Assembly: GCA_905221605.1 (NCBI GenBank)
Contig: CAJNDS010002201.1
Coordinates: 195,022 to 259,021 of the forward strand
Direction: 5' to 3'
Length of the DNA: 64,000 nucleotides
Origin: Symbiodinium natans
Lineage: Eukaryota; Sar; Dinophyceae; Suessiales; Symbiodiniaceae
A program made the position numbers and the translations under genes. Below the pieces are notes generated by a model. That model searched no databases and was not told where the DNA came from. It was given only the letters and a program-made list of their open reading frames with translations. Positions 1 through 12,128 of the stretch are shown in pieces; within the stretch, counting starts at the first letter, position 1, and the number at the start of each line of letters is the position of its first letter.

Positions 1-123
1 CACACACACGCACACACACGCACACACACGCACACACACGCACACACACGCACACACACGCACACACACGCACACACACGCACACACACGCACACACACG
101 CACACACACGCACACACACGCAC

Positions 124-162
<39 letters not shown>
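1..162. repeat. CA-rich tandem array with 10-bp unit, then pure CA
   Basis: Positions 1-128 are perfect or near-perfect copies of the 10-base unit CACACACACG; the rest to 162 is plain CA dinucleotide. The fixed G every tenth base shows the decamer, not CA alone, has been amplified. It touches the window edge, so its full length is unknown. Confidence 0.97.
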
Positions 163-166
<4 letters not shown>

Positions 167-199
167 TACATACACGTACACATACATGTACACATACAC

Positions 200-756
200 A
201 TACACACGCCCACACAGACACAGACAGGGAGAGTGAGCGAGACAGACGCGGAACGTGTGCACACATGCACAAAAGCATGCTTTGCCACAGGGCCGAGGAC
301 AACGAAGCCCAAGCAGTAGTCATACTTGCCATGAGCTCCGAGCAAAGCCCTCATGAGCTCTACCTCCTGGAAGGCGAAATTGTGCTCCTCGTGTGAGCTT
401 TGCAAGGGGATGGGTGATTGTCTGAGTGGTTTACGGCTTCAGGGGCCTTCTCTGGAAGGAACTCCAATCCCACCACTTTGGCGACAGCCTTCGAGAGGTC
501 TTCGGAGAAGCAGGTATGCTGACTCTACCGTCTCCATAGGCACACACGCTCGCCTGGTCTCCATGTTTATACTGACCCTTTCCTTAGTGTGTGCGAGGTC
601 GGTTGTCGAGCCAACACAAGTCATTACGATTCTGGATTCAGCGCTGATGTTTGACATCGCGTCTTTCAGGGCCGGGCTCTCTTCTCCACATTTCTCCTCA
701 TCCCAAGCCACAAGATAGGCAGTTCCATACTGGCCTGGCAGCGCGACTACCACCAA
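200..756 (-). CDS. possible exons of an unrecognised protein
   Basis: Three minus-strand open stretches read like coding sequence but change frame: about 756-530 (contains [13 protein letters not shown] and [16 protein letters not shown]), about 515-385 ([29 protein letters not shown]), and about 375-250 ([20 protein letters not shown]) after a possible acceptor TTCCAG. I do not recognise the family and could not fix the splice junctions. The sequence could equally be a decayed gene. The upstream side ends in telomere-like repeats, so the 5' part may be missing. Confidence 0.3.
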
Positions 757-821
757 CCATACGATCTTAACCGTATTGATTGGCGATGGACCCTTTGCAG
801 CACAATTGTGCTGTTTTGCAG

Positions 822-883
822 CCCTAAACCCTAAACCCTAAACCCTAGACCCTAAACCCTAAACCCTAAACCCTAAACCCTAG
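822..883. repeat. interstitial telomere-like repeat (CCCTAAA)n
   Basis: Roughly nine copies of the plant-type telomere heptamer CCCTAAA, with one CCCTAGA variant in the middle. Dinoflagellate telomeres are known to use TTTAGGG, so this is an internal telomere-like tract or a healed break rather than a chromosome end, because unrelated sequence continues on both sides. Confidence 0.95.
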
Positions 884-2177
884 GCACGACCGTGCGCGCA
901 TGAAGCACCACGGGGCCTCTCCCTAGCTGCTTTGTGACTTGCCAGCCACCTGACCTTTCACCGGCACGAACGAACACAACATCTCATATACCAATACAGA
1001 ATCATGTGTAATTCTTTGTGGTTTCATGCATTTTGAAGTGTGTATATATCTGTGTATTATATGTGTATGAATCTCGGAACGATAGCTATCTAGCTACTTG
1101 AAGCTTCGACGCAACGTTGTTCATGATGGGTGGCTGATTCTGAAAACACAGAGTTCGCATCAGCAGCTGTAGCAGCAAAAGCCCCCTTTGATATCAATGC
1201 TAGGTGTATGCAAAGAGAGTCGGCATTCAGCAAAACAGCACTGAGCTTCAAAACGCGGCTATGCGCTCTCGCAGCGCAGGCTCGCCTGGGCGCACCGGCA
1301 GCAGCTGATGTGAGAACGTGTGCGTCCTCTAGTGATGCTTTTCAAGCTCAAGGCTAAGAGTGGAAAGGGCAGAACCCTCAAATAGGTTCGAATAAGCCGA
1401 GAACACTTCCTTTCGTGGCAGGTTTGTTCTGTAGCTCCGTCCTTCTTCCTTTCCGTCTCTTTCTTTAGTTGATTCTGTCATTCATGGCTAAGGGGTCGCC
1501 CCCTGTTTCAGGAAGGGAGATCGCGTGGACAGGCGGGAGCCTTGTGTTTCACTCAAAAAATCTGCCGCCCCTGTGCTTCCCTGTCTCTGACTGGCTTCTT
1601 CTTCTTCTTGTCGGGCTCGAGGGGGAAAACCTCGAGCGCAATGACGCCTTGAAAGGTGCATGCCTGTCTTGTAGCGTTTCACCCCTGACTCTTCCAGCTT
1701 TCATTCAGCACTCGGCGATCTTCAAGGATTCTCGAGGCTTGCTGCGTTGATCCTGCTGGTACTGTTCTCACTGCTCCGGGATGGCGGATCTGGCCTCCCC
1801 ACGCCTCGCTGCTTCATAAAAGTTGATGCCAAACAACTTGTCGTTGGTTCCGCTTTATGTTTTGGTCCGCATGACATGGTCAGTCTTTGTCAGCTGTGCT
1901 GTCTTAAAGCTGCTCAACAGACTTGGAGTCGTTCATAAACACTTGCTCTTTGGCAAATGGGGATCATAGTCAGAAGGGACGCATGAGATGTTCGCTTCCA
2001 AATCTGCTTGTTACGTGGAAGTTGCTCCTGCGCAATTGCTTCCGTTGTGCAGCAGTGAAGAAGAGGAGACAAGGAGTTGAAGAACACGGTCATGCTACCC
2101 AATGCTTCGATCTCCCTTGCTCGACTTATGCTTCAAAACACTCGGACGCGACTGATTTTGCCATCAAAGCGCGCAGC
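884..2177. other. no gene recognised
   Basis: Short open frames only (the longest on the plus strand is 1130-1357, rich in Ala and Ser). No conserved motif or convincing splice pattern seen. Part of this interval is presumably the 3' flank of the minus-strand kinase that ends at 2178. Confidence 0.5.
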
Positions 2178-4713
2178 TCACTTTACAGCTGCTAAGGCAT
2201 CACCGGAAGTGACCTGCATCCTCCTGCCCATGTACTGTACAAACTGCTCTTTCAGGTACTTCCCATCGGCACCCGCTTCGCCGATAAGCTGAAGCTCCCG
2301 CGGCAGATTTTTCCTCCACAATGATTCCACGTCGCCTTTAGCAAACATGTCTTCAAAATCAGCCTGGCTCACCTTGCCATCGTTGTCCTTGTCGAAGACA
2401 GCAAAAGCAGCTTCTACCAGCCGCTTGTTTCCACACACGCTCACGCAAAGAGCCCCGGCGACAAACTCGGTCCAGGTCACCGCGCCACTGCGATCCTCTT
2501 CAAGACAAGTGATGACAAGAGTCGGGCCAAACAGAACAAGTTTATCAAGTTTGGGGTTTCTGTGTTGCTCTTGGTTGTTGATCACTCTTCTATGCCGTAA
2601 ATCCCCGCTCTAAAAAGAATGGTTTTTGAACAGCACGCTCCTGATCCAGAGCGTGTACAATACGCTCCACTTGCAGCGAGGACATCCCAGATTTGTATAG
2701 CACGTCCCGGAAGTCAGCGGCGACCAAACACCCCTGGTTCAAGGTGTCGAAGTGGGTGAAAATGGCGCGAAGTTCGCTCAATGCAGGCGCAGTGCACATG
2801 TGCGCTATGAGGAGGAAGATTGACTTTTTCAACTCAGGCTGTCCCGCATATGCCTCTAAGCATTGAGTGATGCCAATGGAGAGAGGTGGTGGAGTTGCCT
2901 CGTACTTTTTGAACCATGAATGCTCCAAGCACGCGGCTGCATCAGGTCTCTTGCTCACCTCAGTCACGTTTGCACTTCAGGCTTCCCTCTCTCTCTCCCT
3001 ACAAATGCGAGGGCAAGGGGGTTTAAAAGAGGCTGATTGAATGCTTTGACAAGCTACGCTCTTCTCCAGCATCTGGCGGAGGAGGTCATTGCACTCCGTG
3101 CTCCAATTCTTCAGGCGCTTGTTATCCCTGAAGTTGTCCTCGCAAATCGACCGAGCAAGCTCGGTCTGCCACCATTCCATGGTCTTACCTTTCGGCAAGG
3201 GCCATGTTGCCATAAACGGGTAGTCTCCGGTCATCAGGTTGTAGTGAATGACTCCGGCACTCCAAATGTCTGACTTGAACTCCAGCTTGAGCTTGAAAAC
3301 CTCAGGAGCCATGTAGAGAAGGGTGCCGCCAAAAGCGTCTGAATGCTTCTGGTCTGGCTCGAAGAGCTCGGCCAGACCGAAATCGATGACTTTGATGGAT
3401 GCTGACTCCTTGCTTACGAGCATGATGTTCTGCGGCTTGAGGTCTTTGTGCATGAAGTTATGGCTGTGCATGAAGGCCAGCGCTCGCAAGGTTTGCTTCA
3501 TCACGTCACACACGAAGTCCTCCGAGTAGGAAGGCTTGCCTTTCTGGTACACGTCGTTAATCCGATCTTGAAGCTCTCCACCATAGCAAGGCTCCATTAT
3601 CTGAGACACGCTGTCCCTATCTTGGAAATACTCATAGACTTTGATGACGTTTGGGTGGTCCAGAGTAGCCATGCTCTCAATCTCCTGCAGGATCTCTTCC
3701 ACCTTCATGCCTTCCTTGCCCTTGAGCTTTGCAATCTTTTTGCAGACCCTTGACTCGCCGGAGATGCGGTGCTGTACATTGTAAACCTTTCCAAAGCTCC
3801 CTTCGCCCAGGAGCTTTCCGACCTCGTAAACGGTCTCAACACGGGCAGGATTCTGGCGAACGAAGCTGTGGGTCTTGGCAATCAGCTTTTCAGGGAACCA
3901 GGTTCGCACTCGGTCCTGCAGGATCTGATGCACCAGTTTCGTGAAAGCTGGGGTGTCCATGACCCCATCTGTACCGAATTTGCTGATCCAATCCTCTGCA
4001 GCACGCATGTCCACAGGAAGGCTGGTACCAATTGGTTGCAGCAGGTACTTCGACACTGCCTCTTGCGCTTGAGATGCGTTGAGTGTCCCTGCGTCTCCAG
4101 AGACAGTTGCAACAATCTTGCCGGCATACTTGTTGAAACCGTCTGCAGACGACAGGAGATCTAGCAACCAATGTTGAGGATCTTCGACCTCAGTGGTGAC
4201 AGACCTGGCAAGCGGCTTTGCAGAACTGCCTCCGCAATTGGCATCATGACCCCCCTTTCCCTGTGCACATTTCTTGCAGCAGGTGTCAAAAGCCTTCATT
4301 CCTCGGGTGAGACCCGGCTGCACTGGGCGATTACAACCCATCTTGCACATGCCAGGCTTTGCCGAGGGTCGGGCCTCTGCCTTGGCACCCGGCAGAGGTG
4401 GTAAGGCCGGCTCAGAGGCTGGGATATCACCGCCCTGAACCTTACGAAGGGCGGAGGGCACCTGATCCGGCAGTATCCACTTAGTCCCGGCAGAAGACGT
4501 CACCTTCACTGCACCTGCTGGTATTGCATAGCCATCTATGACGCAGTCACGGTCTGGAGCCTCCAATACCACGGCACCCGAGATCCACGACTTTTGCGAG
4601 TTGCTCCACACTTCAACGACTTCGCCCTTCACGAAGGACTGGGTCGCCATGGCTCTCAACCCTTCAAGGTGTCGAGCCTCATGTTCAGCGCTGAAGCATG
4701 CAATAGCACACAT
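2178..4713 (-). CDS. calcium-dependent protein kinase (CDPK) with N-terminal Cys-rich extension
   Basis: Ser/Thr kinase of the CDPK family, in which calcium binding to C-terminal EF-hands relieves autoinhibition. I assign three exons: 4713 (or ATG at 4650)-3058, 2958-2641 and 2495-2178; all join in frame and give 742 residues from the ATG at 4650. Kinase motifs are GEGSFGKVY, HKDLKPQN (HRD is HKD here), DFGLAE and YMAPEVF. A CDPK-type junction (LKKSIFLLIAHM) leads to EF-hands. EF1 is degenerate (DTLNQGCLVAAD), EF2 is canonical only after splicing (DQDRSGAVTWTE), EF3 is DKDNDGKVSQAD and EF4 is very weak. The N-terminal 270 residues hold a beta-rich SH3/Tudor-like segment and a Cys/His cluster (about residues 102-139: CxxxC, CCxxC, HxxxC). 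Intron 1 (2959-3057) uses GT; intron 2 (2496-2640) appears to use GA. The exact start is uncertain: the frame is open upstream of 4650. Confidence 0.9.
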
Positions 4714-4728
4714 GGACTTCTTTACGGC

Positions 4729-5335
4729 ATCCTAGATGAACTTACGTAGAAGAAGTTGGCCACGCTCGGAAAAAACTCAATTCGCGGCACCAAGGCGTCC
4801 ACCCATGCACTGTGAGGCAACTCGGCTCTGCCCTGACAAGACACCACGATATGGCTTCAACAGCGGCTCCAAAGGCTTTCGTTGCATATGTTGCTTTCTG
4901 ACGGTCTGACACCCTTCTATCACAGAGTGATCTGCAATCATTCCTACACATCAAGATCAAGATCGGGCTGTCACTGCAGCAAAGCATCCTGTGCCATGCG
5001 CGCGGCCTGGAATGCACCCTCCATGAGCAGAGTGCGGCCCCTCCAGCACATCTAGGTGAGCCCGATCTTTCACACGAGGCAAAGATCTTCCCGTCATCGG
5101 TGCACGTTCGCCCCATGACTGTTGCGACAACACAAGAAATCAACTGGACAGCCAAAAAGTCAAACACACCTTTTTGCATCGCCACCTGCACTCTCGGCTC
5201 TGTGGCGTCCTTTCTCGTGCATGAATTTATGCCGATGAATAGTCGAGGCTTCGCCTTCTTTTGTTGCGCAGCTTCGGTGTTCGACGCCATGAAGGGGTTG
5301 ACAGGCCCCTTGATGCTTCCTGATGGTCTCTTCAT
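4729..5335 (-). CDS. possible exons upstream of the CDPK, unknown product
   Basis: On the minus strand, a stretch ending at a TAA near 4729 reads ELPHSAWVDALVPRIEFFPS after a candidate acceptor TTGTCAG, and about 5335-5120 reads like another exon (KPRLFIGINSCTRKDATEPR). The two are in different frames, so at least one intron would be needed. The 3' piece lies only about 80 bases from the CDPK start, so it may end an adjacent gene in the same array or belong to a longer CDPK 5' end. Family not recognised. Confidence 0.25.
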
Positions 5336-8300
5336 TGAGCTTCCTGCTGCGCCACTGCCCTTCCTTCAACGTATTGTAACTGGTTTGTCCATGCTTCCGC
5401 ACACCGCGAGACATAGGTCGTCACAGGACGGTAAAACTCTCGAATCAGGGCTCATTTCATGTCACCTCTGAATGATGCTGACTGAGCAACAACCTGTCAA
5501 GACTGAAGAATGCCATAGTGGCGAGAGACATTACGGAGATGCAGAGCGAGGCCGCCAGCTGCCAAGTTCTGCATCTGCGTGCCCACATCCCCTTAAAAAC
5601 GGGGCGGAGACGGGCCTTACATGACGTTCTATCCTTGTTTGGGAATTGTGGTTGGCCACCACCACCTCCCCCCCCCTTTATTGCTGAGACCATCCACAGG
5701 TACCCACATAGTGAACCAGGTACAGCTCCGGGTGCGTGCAGCTGCCGTAACTTCTGATACTCTGTTGTCCTACTCCAGGCCCGTGCTCCAAGCGCCCATA
5801 TATTGGCCAGTCACAGATTGTCGAGGCACGTGTGAGGCTATGACGAAAGAGAGGCACATCGAAACACACGTCAGAAACAAGAAGAGCAAAGCATGTGGCA
5901 CCGACTTTGTCCCTGCAGTCTTGGTTTCTCTCTCAAGTTGCAGTCGGAAGCAAGGTCGTCGACTAGATCCCAACTGCTCACCGTGGCAAGGCGCCTGCGG
6001 GACTTAGGGTGTAGGAAAAGGAAACAAGACCTGCCTTTTTGATGTTGCGCTTTTCGGCTGCAGCTGTGCTCAGTATCTTAGTGGCCATCTTCACGAGTGC
6101 TTCCTTGCCACCGCCATGCTTACCCAACCACGGATCGTGTGCCGAAGGTGGTTCTTTCTCTGGCAGAGCTCAGCAAAGGCTTGGGAGAGTTCAGCATGGA
6201 GGGGGGCTTCTCCTTTGGACACCACATCTCCCTCCCAACCCGCTTCCAAAGTCACTGATGTGAGCCGAAATGGAGGGCCACGGCCGCCAGAGATTCGATG
6301 CACGATGATGATGCGAAGCACTTCCGGAACGTGCGAGGCATGGCAGAGGCTCTTTTGGCAACTCGCTGGCCGCCGTGCAACTGTAGGCAGCGTCGCAGAG
6401 CGCCCAAGGTGGGAGGCAGCCGAGTGGGGACGAGCAGGACTTAGCGAGCAAGCGAGTGTAAGTGAATTTAAGTGAAGTCCTTGCAGTTGACAGTGGAGTC
6501 CAGAAGACTCCTCTTTGCATATGTCTTACGAAGAGACGATTTTTGCACCCCGTCGAACCAGTTATCCGCACCTCGACGGGCTCTGCCTGAAGCCCGTGAG
6601 GCGCTGAGGCGCTGGCTCTTTCCACTCCCCAGTCCGGCGCTTTGGCGAGACCTTCGCCTTGATATCTTTCAATACTTGATCTTGTGCACTGTCATTTTAG
6701 TCATACTTTGTCATTTTGTGCACTGGGCTTAGGCGACTTTTGACATCTCGCTCTCTCGACACACGCCTGGGGTCAGTTTTCGGCCTGAGTTGCCTACTGC
6801 TGAAGCCGCTGAAGCCTCGGCTCTCCTCCGTCCAGAAGTGGTGCCTCGATTTCTTTTACGAGCCATTTGAGATGCGCTGCTATGCTCTTTCGCATCAGAA
6901 GCATGTGCAGTGCGAGCGATCTGAGAGGGGAAGCCGGTCTTTGGTAAACATGGGCATGCCAAGTCTGTTTAAGGCAAAAGCTTGGTCGGCTGCCTGCAGG
7001 CAACAGGAGCTCATCCAGAAAGCATCCAGCGCTCCACAAGGTAACAAAGCACATGTGTGCGAATCCACATGTTGAGACTTTACAGATGCTGGGCACCCGA
7101 CTGCGTTCCACCGGTATCCTGGCAATGGCACTGTGTGAGGCCAAACTCTGCACTCTACTCCTGCAGTCCGGGGACCTATGCTGTCATTGCAGAAGCGGTT
7201 ACAGCGGCTTCAAGCCCGAGATGTGCCTTCTGGCACCGACTCGACTTCCAAGGCCCGTCACAGCCTTCAGTAGTCAAGAGATCAAGGATTGCAAGAGCTT
7301 GCAGCATCTAGCAGCTCATGCCTCGCATCTGAGATGTCAGAAGACGCGAGACGTGGAGGATGTTGAGGGCCTGGCGCTGCAAGGCCTGGATGCAGTTGCG
7401 GATGAGGCAGCCTGGCATGGTAAGATTGTCCTCTGAATTGACTTCCGGAAGTCTAATTCCAGTGCCTCGTAGGGGGACCGCTGTGACGCTTTAGGCCAGG
7501 GTCTTCTGTACAGAGTGGGCAAAGCCTCATGCGCCTCACAGAGCTCACGCAGCTCCTCTGCTGGGACCTGCTACTAGTTGGGGATCTCAGCTGCTCAGCT
7601 GCAAGCGTAGAAGGTCGGTATCTTCTCCAGGGCAGCGCTCAGCCACGAACTGAAGCAGGACGTGCACGAAGTAGGCGGTTTAAGGCTTCAATTCCCACAA
7701 CGTCCCCGAATATTCGCACGTTCAGATCGAACATCGTGTGTGCTGCCTGCTATTTGTGAGTGCCACAGGATCTGGGCCGATGCCTGGGCCAGGATATGTG
7801 CTACAAGATGTGCCGGGCTAGGCCATCACATTCAATGCCTGGCGCAGCTCCCAGAGTGGAGCTCATCCACATCCTGATTCTGGCTCAGCTCCTACTTCAG
7901 GGACCTCTGGCTCCGACCTCTTTTGCGTGCGAGCTAGAACCTACCCAACCACAACTCTCAGCGCCGTGCGTGCACTGCGGGCGCCCTGCCTGCAGCTCAC
8001 ACTTCGGCTTCGATAAACCCTGCAACTCCAAGCCGAGGCTCCGGCAACTTGTGGCCGAGGAATACGTTTCACCGGCCTCTGCACAGAAAATGGCTCCGAC
8101 CCTATCTTGTAGGAACTCAGCGCTTACTTGTCAGCTTGCTGCTTCGATTCTGAAGACAGAATATTGATTGAACTCCTGGTCGCGAAACTGGTGCGTAGCC
8201 TTCAACACGGAAACCTATCCTGTGCGATGGTCGGATCTGCAAGTCTCTTGACCTGCAAGCCAACCTTGAAACCGGCTTCGGCAAGCATACTAAGCACTGG

Positions 8301-11300
8301 AGCCCTGGTAAGGCAAACGGAACACCGTGCCGTGCCCCGTTGTCTGCACGTCTTTGGTCTCACTGGACACGGGTAACGTGTCAGCTATGTCAATTTGTAG
8401 CTAAACGATTCGCAGTACCCACAGGCCCTGGAGCAGGCAACACTTTAAAAAAAAGGTGCGTGCAAGCCGACCTTAAGAAAGTAGCTATGAGTTCTTGCAT
8501 GGGAAAATTGGTGTAGTCCTCATCCGGGAAGAACTGCTTTGCAGACCAACACGTAAGAGTATGCGCTTTGCTGCTGTCCGGAATTGTTCTTTTGAAAGCT
8601 AAAGCACACATCGACCCAGACTCAACGAACTGTGAATTCAGCCATGGCGATGTTCACACTCGGGGGCCGGGCGCTTTTGTAGCGCACAGCAGTAGGTGTG
8701 CAAACTGCTGGCTCAGTGGCAGGAGGGCGACATGCTTTGGTAATGGGCTGCTAGCCTTGCAGCCCCCGCAAGCGATGTGCTTGCCAGCCGTCTGCATAGC
8801 TATGAAAGGTCCGAAATGCGACTTCTACCCACTATGGTCAATTGCAAACCTTGACACAGCCGTGTGGCGGTTGCCGAATTGTGGCAGAGTCAATGTGTAT
8901 GGCCGCTGCCAGATGGGCGTCTGCTTTCTTGGGATGCTCGCAGCTCGCCGATGTAATAGGATCAAGCGTCCCTACGAACAGGATCAAAGGAGTTGCATCC
9001 CGAAGCGACAAACTGGATCAGCCCGAACATGAATCGGATCGGATCAGGCTTGCGCAGAGCCCGTGTCATGTTATAAGTGCATGCATGCTCCTCATCTCAC
9101 TCCGGTTTCAAACTTTACCAAATGCAAGGCCAGGACCCAACACTGGTACACTCTTGTGTGCGTTTCTGGGCGGGAAACGACAACTCCGAGAGCCCCGAAA
9201 TCTCCCAAACCCTGTGAGCCCTAAAGTCTAACCCGTTTTAACAAAGGACTGCCGAACACAGAGCCCGAAACGGGGGTTGGGGCGGAGGTTGGGGCATCCG
9301 CAGCTGGGAAGGGGGGAGATAGTCTGATCTGAGACCTGAATCCTCCGATCGCCAAGAAACCGATCCAGCCGCAGACGTGTGTGTGGTCATTGGCAGTGGC
9401 ATGAAGCCGACCGAATGGGCTTGACATCTCGTAGCGATTCAAGCGCTCAGCTTTCCTTGGCTGCCTCCTGAGCTACACAACCTTCATAAGCAGCCGTAAC
9501 TTAGTGGCTGCATCTCGCCATTGAATGGACATCAACTCTGTCTGCCTGTCTTCGGCATATTGAATGGCAATCCAAACCCTCTCAGCCCCTATTTGGTTTT
9601 CATGCCTGACTGCCTTGGTTAGGAACGGGCACTCCGGCTAGGAAAGTCCCGAGGCAGAAGAGTGAATCAGTGAATCCTGGCTGTGCGCAGTCACGGTGAA
9701 AATGTGCAGGTCTCTGCCATCTGAACAACGACGACGCATACCCTGGAACAGGACACCACCACAGCGAACAAGAATGTGTTCATTGCACTGGCAACGAGCG
9801 CTACCACGCGTGTCAGCGACAGTCTGCGAGGCCTCAAGTGTGGGCAGCCAACAGAATCTAGTCAAGCATTCGTTGGCGGGTCCATAGCTTTTGTCTTCTA
9901 ACTACCGGATACCCACCTGGGCTGGGTGTGAATGCTGGCACTGCTGCGCAGCAGCCTCACCACCAATATGTCATAGACAAGCATGACTTCCAACGTTTGG
10001 CAAGGATGCAAATGCAGGATGGTAGATTTTGATATGGAGAATACCAGCCGGTGTGAATGCATCCTTGCCACGCATCTGGTGTGGTCTTGCAACCACATGT
10101 GATAATAGACGTTCAGGCCTGACTCTCCACAGTTGACATTACTCTCTGAAGCGTCTCCATGCAAGGCGTGCTTCGAGCACTAGAGTGACATCGTTTTTAA
10201 TACTTATACACATGCGCATGATTTCATGCCATATGACAGCAACCCCAAACTTGAGTGCAGGGCGAACGACGGCTAGGTCCCTCAAGTGGCAGTCAAATGG
10301 TTGCTTCGTCATGACAGGTGATTGCTCCAGATTGACTTGCAGCTGCCGCAGCAAAGGATTCGAACTTTGGGGGAGTTGCGCTGCAAGCTTAGATAGCCTG
10401 GCAGAAATTATCTATGTTTGGGCTTACACTTTAAGGTCAGGGGCCCCCCCACAGCCCCTGTGGTACCTTAAATCCCTGAGATATCAGGCCAAACCCCAAA
10501 AGGTTGTAAACAAAACTCCCGCAAGCTCCAAGGAGCTGGCTTTTGCGGCAGTGGTGGAAGACCACTGCCAAAATCAACTCAAGAGCACCCAAGAGCACCC
10601 TAGGAGACATTGTGAGAAGCTCCGGGCCGTCCTTAGGCTACTCCTTGAGTCGACTTCCAGCCACCAGGAGCTCGGAACCATACTCCGGACCCAAAAGCGA
10701 CGACAGTTGGGACAGTTCGACTACGATCTGGTGGATGCCCAAAACGTGCGAGTCACACGGGACTGCGGCGAGAGCTTACCGGGTCTCTCTCTCGTTACCC
10801 CAATGCAAGAACCCCGTTGTGTGTGTGTGTGTGTGTGACCAGTGGGAAATGACTCTGCAAGAATTGGCTGCGGGCAAGCCGAGAAGCATTTTGACTAATT
10901 ACAGTCTGTCAACCATAGAGAGTCCAGTTGGCATGAGATGCCAAGCGCGTTCAAAGCCAAATTCGCAGGCCGCAGAAGGCCGAATGCCTGCTGAACTCAG
11001 TCTCGGTTGCTCCCGACAACTTCAAATGTGTTAAGTGGGCATACCGCATCTTTGGACACGGCATTCGCCGAACAATCCAGAAACATTGGGGCTGTACTGG
11101 GTTGCTAGATAACCCAGAGCACGGGAGTAGGTGGTGGCGCAAAGGCAGTGGCCAACACCTGGAAGAAGCTGCTCTTCACCGTGCCTGTAGCAAGGCAGGT
11201 TTCGCCGCACTTAAGCAATAGGGAGTGACTCTCCATCACCTTTCCTAGCTTCGTAGACCCTGTCCTAGCGTGAGCAAAATTCGCATGCAGTCGGCCTTGT

Positions 11301-12128
11301 GTGCAAAAACACACAACTCCTTGCACAGCTATGACGCATCTGGCGTAGCGAAAGACATTGTTTCTACATTGATTCTGCAGCCCATCCGCCCATGTCTTCA
11401 CAAAATCGGCCTTCTTTGATGATGTCTGCTTCGCCTGGCTTCAGAGGATCTTCAAGCTGTAGTGGTCTGGATATCGCAGGATTCAGGAACCTGCGGGCGA
11501 CCGACAGAATGCAGAATCTCCACAGAAGTACTCTGATGGCTATCCCCGCGAGGCGGCTTGCAGCCAAGAAGCTCACGTGCCTCTGCCAGTAGTTTGCCTG
11601 ACAAGCCAGTGCCCACTTGAAGTCTGTAGCCACCCTGAGCTGGTGTGCACAACGCAACTGCGACCCTCATGAAAACACAAATGGTGGATGGTGCCATGGC
11701 AAATCGACAGTGCGGTGTGATGAGAAGATCTGAGGTTCAGCATGCGGCACCTTTGCTGAGTCAAGTATCTGCTTTCAGCTCCTCATAGCAGTGTACGACT
11801 TTGACTTTGGCAGAGGGGTCTTGGATGCCCTCCATGAGATAAGCTTCAGCATCCACAGTCGATTCAATACCTTGGAGCGATGCATCGCGGCATCAGACGA
11901 CTGTGGCTGGGGCCTCCCATTGCGAAAGCAGCCATATCGCAGCATGCAGAAGTGAATGCAACGCCTCAGAAGTGTCCAACACATTGACATGTGCACCTGA
12001 CAGACGTTAAATCGGAAACTAGCAGCAAGCAGTGTCAGACTGCCACGTATGGAACGGGGCAGGGCTCTTTGTCCCTCGCTCACTGCAAAAGTGCAGAAGA
12101 TGTTGTTGCCTGTGTTATCGTAAGGCGT
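5336..12128. other. 6.8-kb interval without a firm gene
   Basis: I read both strands and found no recognisable domain. The longest open frame is plus 10185-10838, which includes a charged stretch (DHCQNQLKSTQEHPRRHCEK) but no start context or homology I can name. A (GT)n run lies at 10818-10838. The interval may include exons too short to see and 5'/3' flanks of the neighbouring minus-strand genes. Confidence 0.45.

Noticed and set aside
10345-10375. Possible tRNA T-arm (CAAAG-GATTCGAA-CTTTG)
   Set aside because: The stem pairs, but the loop is offset from the TTC consensus and no matching acceptor or anticodon arm exists.
10185-10838. 217-codon plus-strand frame
   Set aside because: It ends in a (GT)n microsatellite, has no recognisable domain, and overlaps another equally long frame; not supported as a gene.
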